64,000 nucleotides of DNA from G963691835 sp963691835. Lineage in GTDB: Bacteria; Pseudomonadota; Alphaproteobacteria; Thalassobaculales; Thalassobaculaceae. The translations under genes were made by a program, and so were the position numbers. Location: positions 1,240,001 to 1,304,000 of the forward strand of contig OY829383.1 in NCBI GenBank assembly GCA_963691835.1, in the 5' to 3' direction. The notes under the pieces were generated by a model. That model searched no databases and had not been told where the DNA came from. It saw only the letters and a list, made by a program, of their open reading frames with translations. Below, one piece after another: positions 56,174 through 64,000 of the stretch (within the stretch, counting starts at the first letter, position 1; the number at the start of each line of letters is the position of its first letter).

Positions 56174-57109
56174 ATGTCTTTTGAGCACCCCGACCCAACG
56201 GGCTATCCCGCTATGGCCCGCGAGCTTGACGCTCACCCCGATTACCGCGTCCTTCGCCGTTTTGAGGGGCCGGTCTACCACCCCCACGAAATCCCCGGCG
56301 ACCGGCGGCGCACCGCCTTGATCCTGGACTGCGAAACCACCGGCCTAGAGACCACCGACAAGGTGATCGAAATCGGAATGCTCCTTGTGGAGTTCGACAG
56401 GGAAACCGGGAAGATAGGCGCCATTCTCGAGACCCTGTCCGGTTTCGAAGATCCGGGGGAGCCGCTGTCGCCCGAGATTACCAAGATTACCGGCATTACC
56501 GATGCCGACGTAAAGGACCACCAGTTCAACGACGAGGCGGTGGAGCGGCTAGCGTCCAGGGCGGACCTTGTTATCGCCCACAATGCCGGGTTCGACCGCA
56601 AGATGATGGAGGCCCGGTTCCCGGTCTTTGAGCGGTCCTATTGGGCGTGCTCCTTCGTCGACATCCCGTGGTCCGATCTTGGGTTCGTGGTGGCGAAACA
56701 GGAGTACATCGCCATGATGCTCGGGACGTTCTACGACGCACACCGGGCGCTCGTGGATTGCGAGGTGTTGGCAAGCATCCTGAACTACACCTACGACGGC
56801 GAGACCTTCCTTTCCCGGTTGCTGGATAGGGCCAGCCAGCCCATCCACCGGGTGTGGGCGAACGGTGCGCCGTTTGACGTTAAGGATCAGCTTAAGGCGC
56901 GCGGCTACAGGTGGTCCCCCGGCGACAACGGCAGTCCGAAGTCTTGGTATCGCGACATACTAGCGGAACAGTTCGACGACGAGCGGCAATGGCTACGCGA
57001 GAACATCATGCAGATGCCGCCCTATTACGTGGCCGCCAACGGCTACATCCGGTTCAGCGAGCGGATGGACGACCTGGGCCTGGGCAAGCGGGCCGAAACC
57101 ATCCCATAA
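56174..57109 (+). CDS. DnaQ-like 3'-5' exonuclease (DEDDh)
   Basis: A 311-residue protein with an N-terminal extension of 45 residues, a DEDDh exonuclease core and a C-terminal region of about 90 residues. Catalytic motifs: ILDCETTGLE (Exo I, about residue 50), HNAGFDRKMM (Exo II, about 136) and HRALVDCEVL (Exo III, about 190). The C-terminal part (RGYRWSPGDNGSPKSWYRDI) is also found in other phage exonucleases. It processes DNA or RNA 3' ends; phage versions may act in replication or in degrading host nucleic acid. Confidence 0.9.
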   Translation: MSFEHPDPTGYPAMARELDAHPDYRVLRRFEGPVYHPHEIPGDRRRTALILDCETTGLETTDKVIEIGMLLVEFDRETGKIGAILETLSGFEDPGEPLSPEITKITGITDADVKDHQFNDEAVERLASRADLVIAHNAGFDRKMMEARFPVFERSYWACSFVDIPWSDLGFVVAKQEYIAMMLGTFYDAHRALVDCEVLASILNYTYDGETFLSRLLDRASQPIHRVWANGAPFDVKDQLKARGYRWSPGDNGSPKSWYRDILAEQFDDERQWLRENIMQMPPYYVAANGYIRFSERMDDLGLGKRAETIP

Positions 57110-57114
57110 ACGAC

Positions 57115-57150
57115 GAAGGCCCTGGGCTGTGTGGCTATCCCAGGGCCTTC
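57115..57150. terminator. Hairpin after the exonuclease gene
   Basis: A 12-base perfect stem (GAAGGCCCTGGG with CCCAGGGCCTTC) 6 bases after the stop. It lacks a T-run; possibly a terminator acting with the next hairpin, or an mRNA-stabilising structure. Confidence 0.6.
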
Positions 57151-57208
57151 TAATCGATCTGTGGACGCGAGTACGAGTCCCACCCCCATATTACCAAACG
57201 CCGGGCAC

Positions 57209-57246
57209 AAAAAAAGCCCCCTCGGCGCGAGCCAAGGGGGTTTTTA
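57209..57246. terminator. Bidirectional terminator between early and late phage blocks
   Basis: AAAAAGCCCCCT and AGGGGGTTTTT flank a 12-base loop, with A/T-runs on both sides. It separates the rightward early operon from the leftward FkbM gene. Confidence 0.88.
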
Positions 57247-57330
57247 GTTGGTCTTTTCCACAACGAAGTCGAACCCGAATGAACTCGGATGAACTCCATA
57301 TGCCCTATATATAGCACCTGAGAGGCCGAA

Positions 57331-58041
57331 TTAGAACCTCAGGAAGAAATCACCAGACAGCGGAGGCCGGGCGTATGACATGCCCAGGCTCTTAAGGAAG
57401 GCGGTCGCGGCGCCCGGTTGGGCACCATACCGCCGGGGGGCAATCCCCTTGTCCTCGACCACAACAAGCGGCTTACAGCGCAGAAGCGTGTCCACCGCGC
57501 CCTTCACGACCTCAAGCTCGTAGCCCTGAACGTCGATCTTGATCAGATCCACCCCCTCAAGCTCGTAGCTGTCCAGGGTCCGCAGGGGCACCGTGGCGCC
57601 CTCTACAACGTGGGCGTCCCCTGTGTCGGTCTTGTCCACAAAGGCCGCCACGGCCCCAGATTCGGAGCCCAGCGCGACGTTATGGAGCGTGTAGTGGTCC
57701 GACCGCATGTTGTGGGGGTAGATACCGGCGGTCAGTTCGCACGGTTCGAAGGCCACCACGCGGCTGAAATCCCGCTCCGCTTGCATCGACCACGTTCCGA
57801 CATGGGCGCCGACGTCAACGAAAGTGCCCCGCCGGTCGGTGCATTCCAGGGCGGCCAGATACTTCCAACGCTGGTACGTCGGCCGCCCGTCGTCAAGCCG
57901 CCGGAACCGCTCGGCATCCGGCGACATCATCTTGGGGAAATGGGCGTCGAGCTTGGGAAGCCAGACGCCCAGGTGGTTGACCGCACCGGGAACCTTATCC
58001 ACCTCGGAAAGCCCGGCCACCACCGACGCGGACGGCGGCAT
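57331..58041 (-). CDS. Phage-borne FkbM family methyltransferase
   Basis: A 236-residue SAM methyltransferase. The SAM motif is VDVGAHVGTWS (about residue 74), then VAFEPCELTAGIY, and the LIKIDVQGYELEVVKGA block near residue 165. The whole protein aligns by eye with the host FkbM at 50666-51385: GVWLPK / GVWLPE, VDVGAHVG, and the GDFFL / GDFIL endings. It is the last gene of the leftward block and sits against a terminator, a common place for added cargo. It overlaps the DUF1353 gene by 47 bases. Confidence 0.88.
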   Translation of the reverse strand: MPPSASVVAGLSEVDKVPGAVNHLGVWLPKLDAHFPKMMSPDAERFRRLDDGRPTYQRWKYLAALECTDRRGTFVDVGAHVGTWSMQAERDFSRVVAFEPCELTAGIYPHNMRSDHYTLHNVALGSESGAVAAFVDKTDTGDAHVVEGATVPLRTLDSYELEGVDLIKIDVQGYELEVVKGAVDTLLRCKPLVVVEDKGIAPRRYGAQPGAATAFLKSLGMSYARPPLSGDFFLRF

Positions 58042-58375
58042 ACATGAGGTTCCGTTTCCAGGCGGGCACGCCCCGGACCTTTAATGCCTCCAGGAACACC
58101 CGGTCGGCGTCCCGGCGGGTGACGTTGGGGAAGTCCTCCGCAGAGGCGGTGACGTAGAGCCAGTCGTGGATGATCGCGGCCTTGGTGTGGTCGCCATCCA
58201 CCGAGACCGCCCACCGACCGAACCACGGAACGGATGCTAGGTCGGTCACGAAGCCCTCCGGGACCTGAATCCAGCCCAGCGTCCCGGACTCATACTTAAA
58301 CGGGCGCGTCAGCGACCATTTCCGGCCCTGGAGCTTGCAAAGGATCAGGTGGCGGGGAAACCGTTCACGCTCCAT
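57995..58375 (-). CDS. DUF1353 phage protein
   Basis: A 126-residue protein of the DUF1353 family, common in phages next to lysis or tail genes. Its landmarks are VPEGFVTDLASVPWFGRW and AAIIHDWLYV. The start MERERFPRHLIL is chosen within the overlap of 11 bases with the holin-like gene. Confidence 0.87.
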   Translation of the reverse strand: MERERFPRHLILCKLQGRKWSLTRPFKYESGTLGWIQVPEGFVTDLASVPWFGRWAVSVDGDHTKAAIIHDWLYVTASAEDFPNVTRRDADRVFLEALKVRGVPAWKRNLMYAAVRVGGGRAFRGG

Positions 58376-58580
58376 CGGCCCCGCCCTCAATCCGGCTCTG
58401 CCACCGGGCAAAGGCTGCTCGACGGAGTTTCCGAACGTCCTCCAGGATGGGGCCGATAATTGCCCCCACCCCAGCGGCCACCTCGGGCGGCATCTGGTAA
58501 TCGGGAACGGCCAAGCCCAAGGCCCAAGTGGCGACCACAGAGACGGCCACGGTCAGGCCTGTATCCTTGGTCCGGTCCAT
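58365..58580 (-). CDS. Small membrane protein, possible holin
   Basis: A 71-residue protein with one or two hydrophobic segments (GLTVAVSVVATWALGLAVPDY; AAGVGAIIGPIL) and a basic C-terminal tail (RKLRRAAFARWQSR). Size and position in the lysis group fit a holin. The start (ATGGACC) overlaps the preceding stop as TGATG. Confidence 0.55.
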   Translation of the reverse strand: MDRTKDTGLTVAVSVVATWALGLAVPDYQMPPEVAAGVGAIIGPILEDVRKLRRAAFARWQSRIEGGADGA

Positions 58581-58771
58581 CACTCGCTGTCCTCGCAAGT
58601 GACAACCTTCAGGCCAGCGGTGAACACGTCGCGGGTCCACTCCTTGGCCGCGTCGGACGCGCCAGCGCAGTAAGCGCCAACGACGCCGGTTGCCACACTT
58701 CCAACAACGGCCAGTTGGGCACACGCCGTCAGGCCCGCCGCCACGATGGCGACAGCCAATGCTTTCTTCAT
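58580..58771 (-). CDS. Small exported lipoprotein-like phage protein
   Basis: A 63-residue protein with a signal sequence and a lipobox-like LTAC (MKKALAVAIVAAGLTACAQL), then a glycine-rich hydrophobic stretch. It may be an outer-membrane spanin or a superinfection-exclusion lipoprotein; the sequence does not settle this. Coupled to the holin-like gene by TGATG. Confidence 0.6.
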   Translation of the reverse strand: MKKALAVAIVAAGLTACAQLAVVGSVATGVVGAYCAGASDAAKEWTRDVFTAGLKVVTCEDSE

Positions 58772-58854
58772 AAGGAATCTCCTAAGTCGCGGGCGCAGTG
58801 TTCCATCCGCCCCGGCCCGGATGCGGCGGCGGCTGGTAGGTCAAACAGAGCGGG

Positions 58855-59283
58855 TTAGTAGGTGTAGAACGTTCGCGGGAGACCGGCGTAACGCTCGCGC
58901 CGATCGAGGTGGACGAAGGTCTTCGCCAACCCTACGGACCATCCCATCGAAAGAGCCGTTCGGATGAGTTCGGCAAGGTCACCGCCGCCCGGCCGCTCGA
59001 TGTCGACGGCGCAAGTGTCGGTGCCGTACTTAGCGTTACCGATCAGATGAAGGCTGTTGGGGCTCGCGGCGTAACCGCGCTTTGTGAGCCAGTCATTGTG
59101 CTCCGCGCTACGACAAGCGGATGTTACCGCCATGGGGCGGCCATAAGCCCGTCGCAACGCCTCAAGATCATCAATAAAGCCGTGCTCCAGCTTAATCTCG
59201 CTCGAAGTGGGGCAGGCCAACTCAATCACGGTAAAATGGTCGGAATACTGGCTCATCGGAAGGTGACTCCAATCTGTAGACAT
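58855..59283 (-). CDS. M15-type peptidase endolysin
   Basis: A 142-residue D-Ala-D-Ala carboxypeptidase/L-Ala-D-Glu peptidase-like endolysin (peptidase M15-3). The zinc-site pattern is visible: SACRSAEHN, LHLIGNAKYGTDTCAVDIE (His and Asp) and FVHLDRR (His). No signal peptide is seen, so it depends on a holin to reach the cell wall. It lies in a lysis group with small membrane proteins. Confidence 0.87.
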   Translation of the reverse strand: MSTDWSHLPMSQYSDHFTVIELACPTSSEIKLEHGFIDDLEALRRAYGRPMAVTSACRSAEHNDWLTKRGYAASPNSLHLIGNAKYGTDTCAVDIERPGGGDLAELIRTALSMGWSVGLAKTFVHLDRRERYAGLPRTFYTY

Positions 59284-59313
59284 GGACTTGTTGGAATGTT
59301 GGGGGCTCGGCCG

Positions 59314-59610
59314 TTACCGTCGTTCCGACCATCCGGACCGCAGAGCCGTCAATAGCTCTCGCATGGTCTCTGCCTGGGCGCCGGTATGGGCCTCGATCCG
59401 CGCAAGCCGTGAGTCGATCTTCTGGACCAACTCCTCATTGCGCGCGACGTCGCTTTCGAGGCGGTCGACGCGACCCGAAAGAAACCGGTTTTCCGCGTCC
59501 ATGGTGGCGGCCCACCACACAAACAGGCAAGCCTGCATCAGGATTGCGCCGATCAATGCAACAGGGACTCTCTTGTCCAAGTGCCAATGCTCCCGAGTGG
59601 GCTCTGCCAT
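59314..59610 (-). CDS. Single-pass coiled-coil phage protein (spanin-like)
   Basis: A 98-residue protein with one membrane helix (VPVALIGAILMQACLFVWW) near the N-terminus and a long coiled coil (FLSGRVDRLESDVARNEELV). This is the layout of an inner-membrane spanin or a phage envelope protein. The start at 59610 has GGAGG 8 bases ahead; ATG 59625 is also in frame. Confidence 0.65.
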   Translation of the reverse strand: MAEPTREHWHLDKRVPVALIGAILMQACLFVWWAATMDAENRFLSGRVDRLESDVARNEELVQKIDSRLARIEAHTGAQAETMRELLTALRSGWSERR

Positions 59611-59627
59611 AAGGTCATCCTCCAACG

Positions 59628-59652
59628 AAAAACCCCGCCGGTTGGCGGGGCT
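59628..59652 (-). terminator. Terminator after the DUF4376 gene
   Basis: On the minus strand AGCCCCGCC-AACC-GGCGGGGTTTTT, a 7-base GC stem followed by five T. It ends the tail-gene block, so the lysis genes need their own promoter or readthrough. Confidence 0.88.
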
Positions 59653-59675
59653 GGTGTGGGGCTATGGTGGCCGGT

Positions 59676-60335
59676 TTACGGCCAGCCCGTGGTTTCGTTG
59701 ACAGCCTCCGCGTCGGCGACAGTCGTTGCGTTGTCGAGGGCGGTATGGATTGCCACCTCGCGGTCCTGACAGGCGGCAACGTGGGTTTCGATGGCGACCA
59801 GAAGGGTGTCCGCCATGGCGGGCGTAAGCGTGATCCGGTCGCCCGCTTGGGTAACGACTTCCATGGACGACAGACTCAACCGAGTCATCCGCGCCTTGCC
59901 GCGCTCAAGCTCCGTCACGGCCAAGGCGTCGGTCTGGATGGTGCGGAATACGCCCGCGCTGATTTCTACGCTGGCGCCACCGTAGGCCCGCCGCCGGAAC
60001 TCAGCCGCCGCCGCTTCCTTCTTGGTGGTCTTTACCTCTGCCAGCCGGGCGGTGATTTCCTCCGCCGTCATGTCGACCGGCGGGACCGTTACACGCCAGA
60101 CCTCACCGACCAACGAGCCGGTGCTGTAGTCAGGGACACCCTGCTTTTGGTTGGCGGTCTTGGCGCTATGGATGACCTCCTCTAGGGCCTCCCCCAAACC
60201 CACGAGATTCCGCCAACCCATGTTCACGGCGGAGTAGTCCAACCGCTGTGCGCGCGTTAGCTTGGCACCTCGTCGACTAAAGTAGGGCACCCGCCGGACG
60301 AACGAACCGTCCGACACACGAAACTGAACAGGCAT
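59676..60335 (-). CDS. DUF4376 phage protein
   Basis: A 219-residue protein with the DUF4376 pattern (AEFRRRAYGGASVEISAGVF, then RTIQTDALAV), a domain found near the end of phage tail clusters. The C-terminal half is helical. Likely a tail-associated or assembly protein. Confidence 0.8.
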   Translation of the reverse strand: MPVQFRVSDGSFVRRVPYFSRRGAKLTRAQRLDYSAVNMGWRNLVGLGEALEEVIHSAKTANQKQGVPDYSTGSLVGEVWRVTVPPVDMTAEEITARLAEVKTTKKEAAAAEFRRRAYGGASVEISAGVFRTIQTDALAVTELERGKARMTRLSLSSMEVVTQAGDRITLTPAMADTLLVAIETHVAACQDREVAIHTALDNATTVADAEAVNETTGWP

Positions 60336-60344
60336 ACCGGACTC

Positions 60345-61085
60345 CTAGCTTGTGCTCGTCGGCTGATAGCCGCTGTCGATGGAGAAGTAGCCGCCATGGT
60401 GGTCATGGTTCTGGTCGGCTTCCTGCGCATTGTTTGATTGCATCATGTTCACGCGGATCGTTACGCCGGGGTCCGCCACGGTTCCGTAGGATGTCCAACC
60501 AACACCGGTCCGCCAGCCCTCCAGCGTGATCGTGGTTCCGTCGCTCGTCGCACGGATATGGTCCTCCAGACCCCAAATGTTGCCGGAGAACAGATGGTTG
60601 AGGCTGGTGGAACCACTGGAATTGACGATTGTCAGACGGAGTGCGCCGTTCTCTTCGGAGAAGCCAATCCCGCCGCTGTTCAGCGTGTTGCCACCACTCA
60701 ATCCGCTGGCGTCGGAATTGGAGCCCGCCGAAAACATGGTGCCGCTATTGCCGCTTCGGCCACCTTGGAGCCGTTGCAGTAGCCCCATAACCCATCCGTT
60801 GGATGTATCGTGTAGCGTGTCCGTTGCCTGACGCATCCGAACACCCTGAAACGTTCCGGTCACAGCAGAGGCATTGCCAAGGGCGGGGAGCCGTGCGGGG
60901 ATGGTGACCGCGTCGAACGTCCGGCTTCCGGCTGTTGGTATCAGATTGGCGTAGTCGACGAACGTGTTCGGTGTTGTTGCAATTGCCAATGGCGAAGACA
61001 AGCATGAATAACCGATGGTCGCGCCAGTACAGGGAGCTTGAACACTCCCGGAGCCACTTCCACCAATAGGGAAGACGTTAAACAT
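60345..61085 (-). CDS. Phage tail-associated protein, glycine/serine-rich
   Basis: A 246-residue, glycine-, serine- and threonine-rich beta protein (SGNSGTMFSAGSNSDASGLS; SGGNTLNSGGIGFSEE), like phage tail fibres or receptor-binding proteins. It starts 2 bases after the next gene upstream. No family is recognised. Confidence 0.65.
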   Translation of the reverse strand: MFNVFPIGGSGSGSVQAPCTGATIGYSCLSSPLAIATTPNTFVDYANLIPTAGSRTFDAVTIPARLPALGNASAVTGTFQGVRMRQATDTLHDTSNGWVMGLLQRLQGGRSGNSGTMFSAGSNSDASGLSGGNTLNSGGIGFSEENGALRLTIVNSSGSTSLNHLFSGNIWGLEDHIRATSDGTTITLEGWRTGVGWTSYGTVADPGVTIRVNMMQSNNAQEADQNHDHHGGYFSIDSGYQPTSTS

Positions 61086-61087
61086 AT

Positions 61088-61858
61088 TTAAGACCTCGTG
61101 GCCGCATCAACACGAACCTCAACCGCGCTCGCAATGGCGGTTAAGGCGACATAGCTATAAGCATCAGAGGATTGCGTGGTGAAATCAGTCTCCCCGCCAA
61201 TATAGAAGACCTGAGTAGTTGCACCATTATAAAGAACGGTCAGTGCATATGCGTTTTGATTGAGAATATGGAAGAACTTGTTAAAGACTTCCGTCCCGCT
61301 GGGCGCCTCCACGTTCAACGTGTGGTCCGCCGTTAGTGTGGCCGTCTGGACGTCCGGCGACAGCGCGGAGACTGCCGTGGACCCGCTCCCCAGGTTTCCG
61401 AGCGCGTTGCCGCTGTTCTTGCTCTTGGAGCCTGTAAACGAGAACGTCGACATATCGATGTTGCCGGTGGCCGTCCCCGCAAGCTCGGTCGAACCCGTGG
61501 GGCCTTTCGGGCCTGTCGCCTGGATGTTCCAGGCGGACACAAGTCCCGCGCCTTGGGTTTCGGAGATGTTGACCTCAAGCGAAGTGCCCGTCCGGCCCGT
61601 GACGATACCCCACACCCAATTCACCGTCGGTGCGCTTTGGTCCGTGAGTTGGACGTATGCACCGTCGATGTAGGGAACCTCGGCGGCCATCGTGAACACG
61701 GTTGTTCCCGTGGTGACGGACGCGGGGGTCGAGGAGGTGGTCACCATCTGCCGCCCTATATCCGCCAGCATGTCATTGGCCAGGGATAGGATCTGCGCGA
61801 TGTAGGCGTAACCGGCGAAAGAGGTGGTGGTGTAGACAACGCCGTTGACAGTCGTCAT
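61088..61858 (-). CDS. Phage tail fibre-like protein with a collagen-like patch
   Basis: A 256-residue Ser/Thr-rich beta protein. A short collagen-like repeat (ATGPKGPTGSTELAGTATG) lies near residue 115, typical of phage tail fibres. It overlaps the upstream gene by 4 bases (61855-61858). Confidence 0.68.
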   Translation of the reverse strand: MTTVNGVVYTTTSFAGYAYIAQILSLANDMLADIGRQMVTTSSTPASVTTGTTVFTMAAEVPYIDGAYVQLTDQSAPTVNWVWGIVTGRTGTSLEVNISETQGAGLVSAWNIQATGPKGPTGSTELAGTATGNIDMSTFSFTGSKSKNSGNALGNLGSGSTAVSALSPDVQTATLTADHTLNVEAPSGTEVFNKFFHILNQNAYALTVLYNGATTQVFYIGGETDFTTQSSDAYSYVALTAIASAVEVRVDAATRS

Positions 61859-62733
61859 GCGACAATCTCCTCAAGCTCGGCATCGAAGGTCATGCGGTCA
61901 TAAACAGGGTGGCCGAACGACGGGAGTTCCCGAAGGTTAGCCAGGAAGGACCGGCGGATCTGACGGGCCTCATCGTCCGGGTCGAAGATCACGAAGATCT
62001 CGCCGTCCAAGCCTTGGCGCCGGACGATTTCGAACGGGTTGGAGTAGGTCTCGGACTCGGGCAGGAGGTCGATACTGAACCGCAGCACGCGGCGGGGGTC
62101 GTCGCGGTCGTAGAACCGGGCACCCTTGCGGCTCCGCCGGACTCGGGTGTCCGTCTCCCACGAGATTTCCGCGCCATAGGCCATGTTGACGGTGGGTTGC
62201 CACTTGCGGGCCAGAACCAACCGACCGACCTCGATATAGCCGTCCGTATTGGCCTCGTCGCGGATCTCGATCTGCCAGTATTGGGCAATGGTTTCGGTCG
62301 AGAAGATGTAGTTCCAGACCGCCGGGTAGCCCTCGCGGTCCTCGGCGGAGAGCTTGGACGAGAAGATGTCGGGCACGCCCCAGGCGCGGTCGCCGAATTG
62401 GTACGCATCCGCCCAAAAGTCCACCCAGCCGGTGGTCGCAACCTCCGTTGAGTAGTTGGCGTCAGAGTAGCCGGTCGCCTTGACCTGTCCGTCAACGGAG
62501 ATGTTGGTGGACACAAGCGCCACAATCCCCACGTCGCGTTCGGTGCCGAGGTTCACCCGCATGATCGAAGACGTCGCGGACGCCGTGGTGGTGCGAGCCA
62601 CCTTGCTCAAATGCCGGTTCAGGATGTTGTCCATCGGGAGACCCGTGCTCCACGACCCGGCGGTGTCCGTGGCGACGGACGCGAGGCTGGTTCCGGCAAC
62701 CCAATTCGGAGACCCCCACGTCATGTTCGCCAT
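61855..62733 (-). CDS. Phage structural protein
   Basis: A 292-residue protein. The start at 62733 (ATGGCGAACATGACG) has GGGAG 8 bases ahead and overlaps the upstream stop as TAATG. It begins with MTWGSPNWVAG and contains RVNLGTERDVGIVALV and QYWQIEIRDEAN, a carbohydrate-binding-like beta pattern found in some tail proteins. Unknown exact role. Confidence 0.7.
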   Translation of the reverse strand: MANMTWGSPNWVAGTSLASVATDTAGSWSTGLPMDNILNRHLSKVARTTTASATSSIMRVNLGTERDVGIVALVSTNISVDGQVKATGYSDANYSTEVATTGWVDFWADAYQFGDRAWGVPDIFSSKLSAEDREGYPAVWNYIFSTETIAQYWQIEIRDEANTDGYIEVGRLVLARKWQPTVNMAYGAEISWETDTRVRRSRKGARFYDRDDPRRVLRFSIDLLPESETYSNPFEIVRRQGLDGEIFVIFDPDDEARQIRRSFLANLRELPSFGHPVYDRMTFDAELEEIVA

Positions 62734-64000
62734 TACCAAGCTCCCGAATTAACGATGTCCAAGACCGTCACGCCGTCCGCGAACGACTCCTCGATCCCGA
62801 CCACAACGAAGTTCCCGCCGCCGGACAGGCCGAACCGGCTATGTGTGAGCGTCACGTAGTCGCCAAGCGAGACCAGCGATACGCCCTCCAGATCCGTTGC
62901 CAGGGGCACGCGGAGGCGGAGGTTGTCGGCTTTAAAGAAGTCCAGGCGCCGGTCTGTCTCGGTGGATGCCGCCGATGTGGAGGCGAAGTGCATGTAGATC
63001 TCAAGCTCCCGCGCCTCGGGGTGCTTGGTCTTTACGGTGGCGTCCTCTAGGACCAGCTTCCGCCACTCCTCGCGATAGTCCGCCCGGTCATCCTGGGACA
63101 CCGACCCGGCAAGCTCGCCGGGGCTGGCAACCGTCCAATTCCGGTTGTAGTGGCCCGTCAGCCGGTAGGCCGGGATCCCCGTCCGGTCGTCGTCCGTGGG
63201 TAGGAGCGCGATCCGGTAGGAGCCGTCCTCGATGATCTGCCATTCCTCAATCGCCAGTACCGGCGACCCCGAGGGGGCCTCAAATCGGCCGAGCGTAAAG
63301 ACGCCAGGGGTGCCGGACGGCACGAGATAGCCGCCCACGGACTCCAGGGCGCGGACGCACAGGTCCAGGATAGTCTCGCCCCCTGCCCCGTACACGCCCA
63401 CAGGGGACGAGTTCTTGGCGTCCAGGCTCGCAACCGTACCAGAGGACAGGGTGTAGCCGTGGTCCGCCAGGATGGCCTCTACGACACGCGCCGCCGTCGC
63501 GGACGCGGCGGTCACCATGTCCACGTCCAACGTAATGGCGCCGGTCACGGAGCCGTTGAGCCGGACGAGAGATTCCGCAAGGCAAGTGTCGGCCTGTGCC
63601 GCTGTCGGCGCCGTGGCCTCCATGGCCGCAAGGTTGGCGCGGTCCACGCCGGACTTGGTGTAGGTGGCACCCGCGTTCCGAACCGCGTTGACCGCATTGG
63701 CGGCCACGGTGGAGCCGTTGGTGTTAAAGCCGAATGCGTAGATCTCATTCGACGCATTGGCCAGGACCGGCGAGATGTTCCGCAGCCCGTAGCCGAACGC
63801 GGTGGGCTTGGGGACACCCTCCACGTTGGCGTTGCCCTCAATGGTGCTCGCCCCCGTGGCCGTTCCGGCGAACCGCGCCTCGGTGTACGGCTTGTCGAGT
63901 AGGGCCAGCTCGTCCCGGATCACGACGTCCAGGGTGTCGAAATCGGCCTCCACATGGTCCACCACACCAACGAACCGGGTGCTCGCCTCGCTGTACGCCG
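62733..64000 (-). CDS. Phage tail/structural protein (5' end outside window)
   Basis: At least 422 residues, open on the minus strand to the window edge. The visible part has GGETILDLCVRALESVGGYLVP, IEEWQIIEDGSYRIALLP and a C-terminal block (SLVSLGDYVTLTHSRFGLSG and FVVVGIEESF). This is the kind of beta-rich pattern found in phage baseplate or tail-tip proteins. It is the 5'-most gene of the leftward block in this window. Confidence 0.7.
   Translation of the reverse strand, partial: AYSEASTRFVGVVDHVEADFDTLDVVIRDELALLDKPYTEARFAGTATGASTIEGNANVEGVPKPTAFGYGLRNISPVLANASNEIYAFGFNTNGSTVAANAVNAVRNAGATYTKSGVDRANLAAMEATAPTAAQADTCLAESLVRLNGSVTGAITLDVDMVTAASATAARVVEAILADHGYTLSSGTVASLDAKNSSPVGVYGAGGETILDLCVRALESVGGYLVPSGTPGVFTLGRFEAPSGSPVLAIEEWQIIEDGSYRIALLPTDDDRTGIPAYRLTGHYNRNWTVASPGELAGSVSQDDRADYREEWRKLVLEDATVKTKHPEARELEIYMHFASTSAASTETDRRLDFFKADNLRLRVPLATDLEGVSLVSLGDYVTLTHSRFGLSGGGNFVVVGIEESFADGVTVLDIVNSGAW

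Larger units (their letters stand above)
51548..64000. mobile_element. Prophage integrated in tRNA-Arg(ACG), right end outside the window
   Basis: The element starts at the tRNA fragment and continues past the window. It has an integrase, early genes on the plus strand, and lysis and tail genes on the minus strand, with phage families DUF1353, M15 peptidase and DUF4376. No large terminase, portal or capsid gene falls in this window. At least 12.4 kb are present. Confidence 0.93.

Noticed and set aside
57129..57314. 61-codon frame ending in RVRVPPP-type sequence, and a TACGAGTCCCACC word like a tRNA 3' end
   Set aside because: The bases around it do not pair into a T-arm or acceptor stem, so no tRNA is supported, and the frame has no ribosome site. 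It overlaps two terminator hairpins.

Overview
The window comes from a GC-rich alphaproteobacterial chromosome. Three things point to the Rhodospirillales in the broad sense, possibly a marine or soil member: the 16S gene, the cell-cycle pair chpT and ctrA sitting next to a cheA-cheW-cheY-cheB-cheR and fliI-fliJ cluster, and the many ABC, CoA-transferase and 2-oxoacid genes. The genus cannot be fixed by eye.

Layout. 1-5.5 kb: a carbohydrate-type ABC importer (ATPase cut by the window edge, binding protein, two permeases) continuing into a cytochrome b561-like membrane protein and an SMP-30/gluconolactonase-like protein. 5.6-12 kb: scattered genes (double SnoaL-domain protein, TcuA-like flavoprotein, two orphan genes facing away from two Fur-like boxes, a GFA-family protein, polyphosphate kinase 2). 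12.1-17.8 kb: a complete rRNA operon on the minus strand with promoter, 16S, tRNA-Ala, tRNA-Ile, 23S, 5S and tRNA-fMet; the spacer tRNAs are in the reverse of the usual order. 18-24.3 kb: an M23 peptidase, and a two-subunit NAD-type formate dehydrogenase (fused FdsG-FdsB plus FdsA) behind a DUF3553 gene.

24.4-33.9 kb: signalling and motility. ChpT, a five-gene chemotaxis operon preceded by a perfect CtrA box, CtrA itself, and FliI-FliJ. 34-51.4 kb: metabolism and accessory genes. These are a tartrate/malate dehydrogenase-like enzyme, a MaoC hydratase, an arsenic pair (aquaporin plus an arsC broken by an in-frame amber codon), a PLP dehydratase and SDR pair, TauD-like and tandem 2OG-Fe(II) oxygenases, a CoA transferase/CitE-lyase/hydratase group, and a TPR-glycosyltransferase next to an FkbM methyltransferase.

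51.5-64 kb (beyond the window): a prophage inserted in the 3' end of a tRNA-Arg(ACG) gene. Integrase and early genes (DUF932-like, SPOUT methyltransferase, small ORFs, DEDDh exonuclease) read rightward. An FkbM methyltransferase, a lysis group and tail genes read leftward. Four TTGTGAA-type operator sites surround the integrase, and two of them overlap good promoters. The leftward promoter points across the attachment site, so it would reach the leftward gene block only in the excised circle. The phage FkbM protein is clearly related to the host FkbM protein encoded beside the attachment site.
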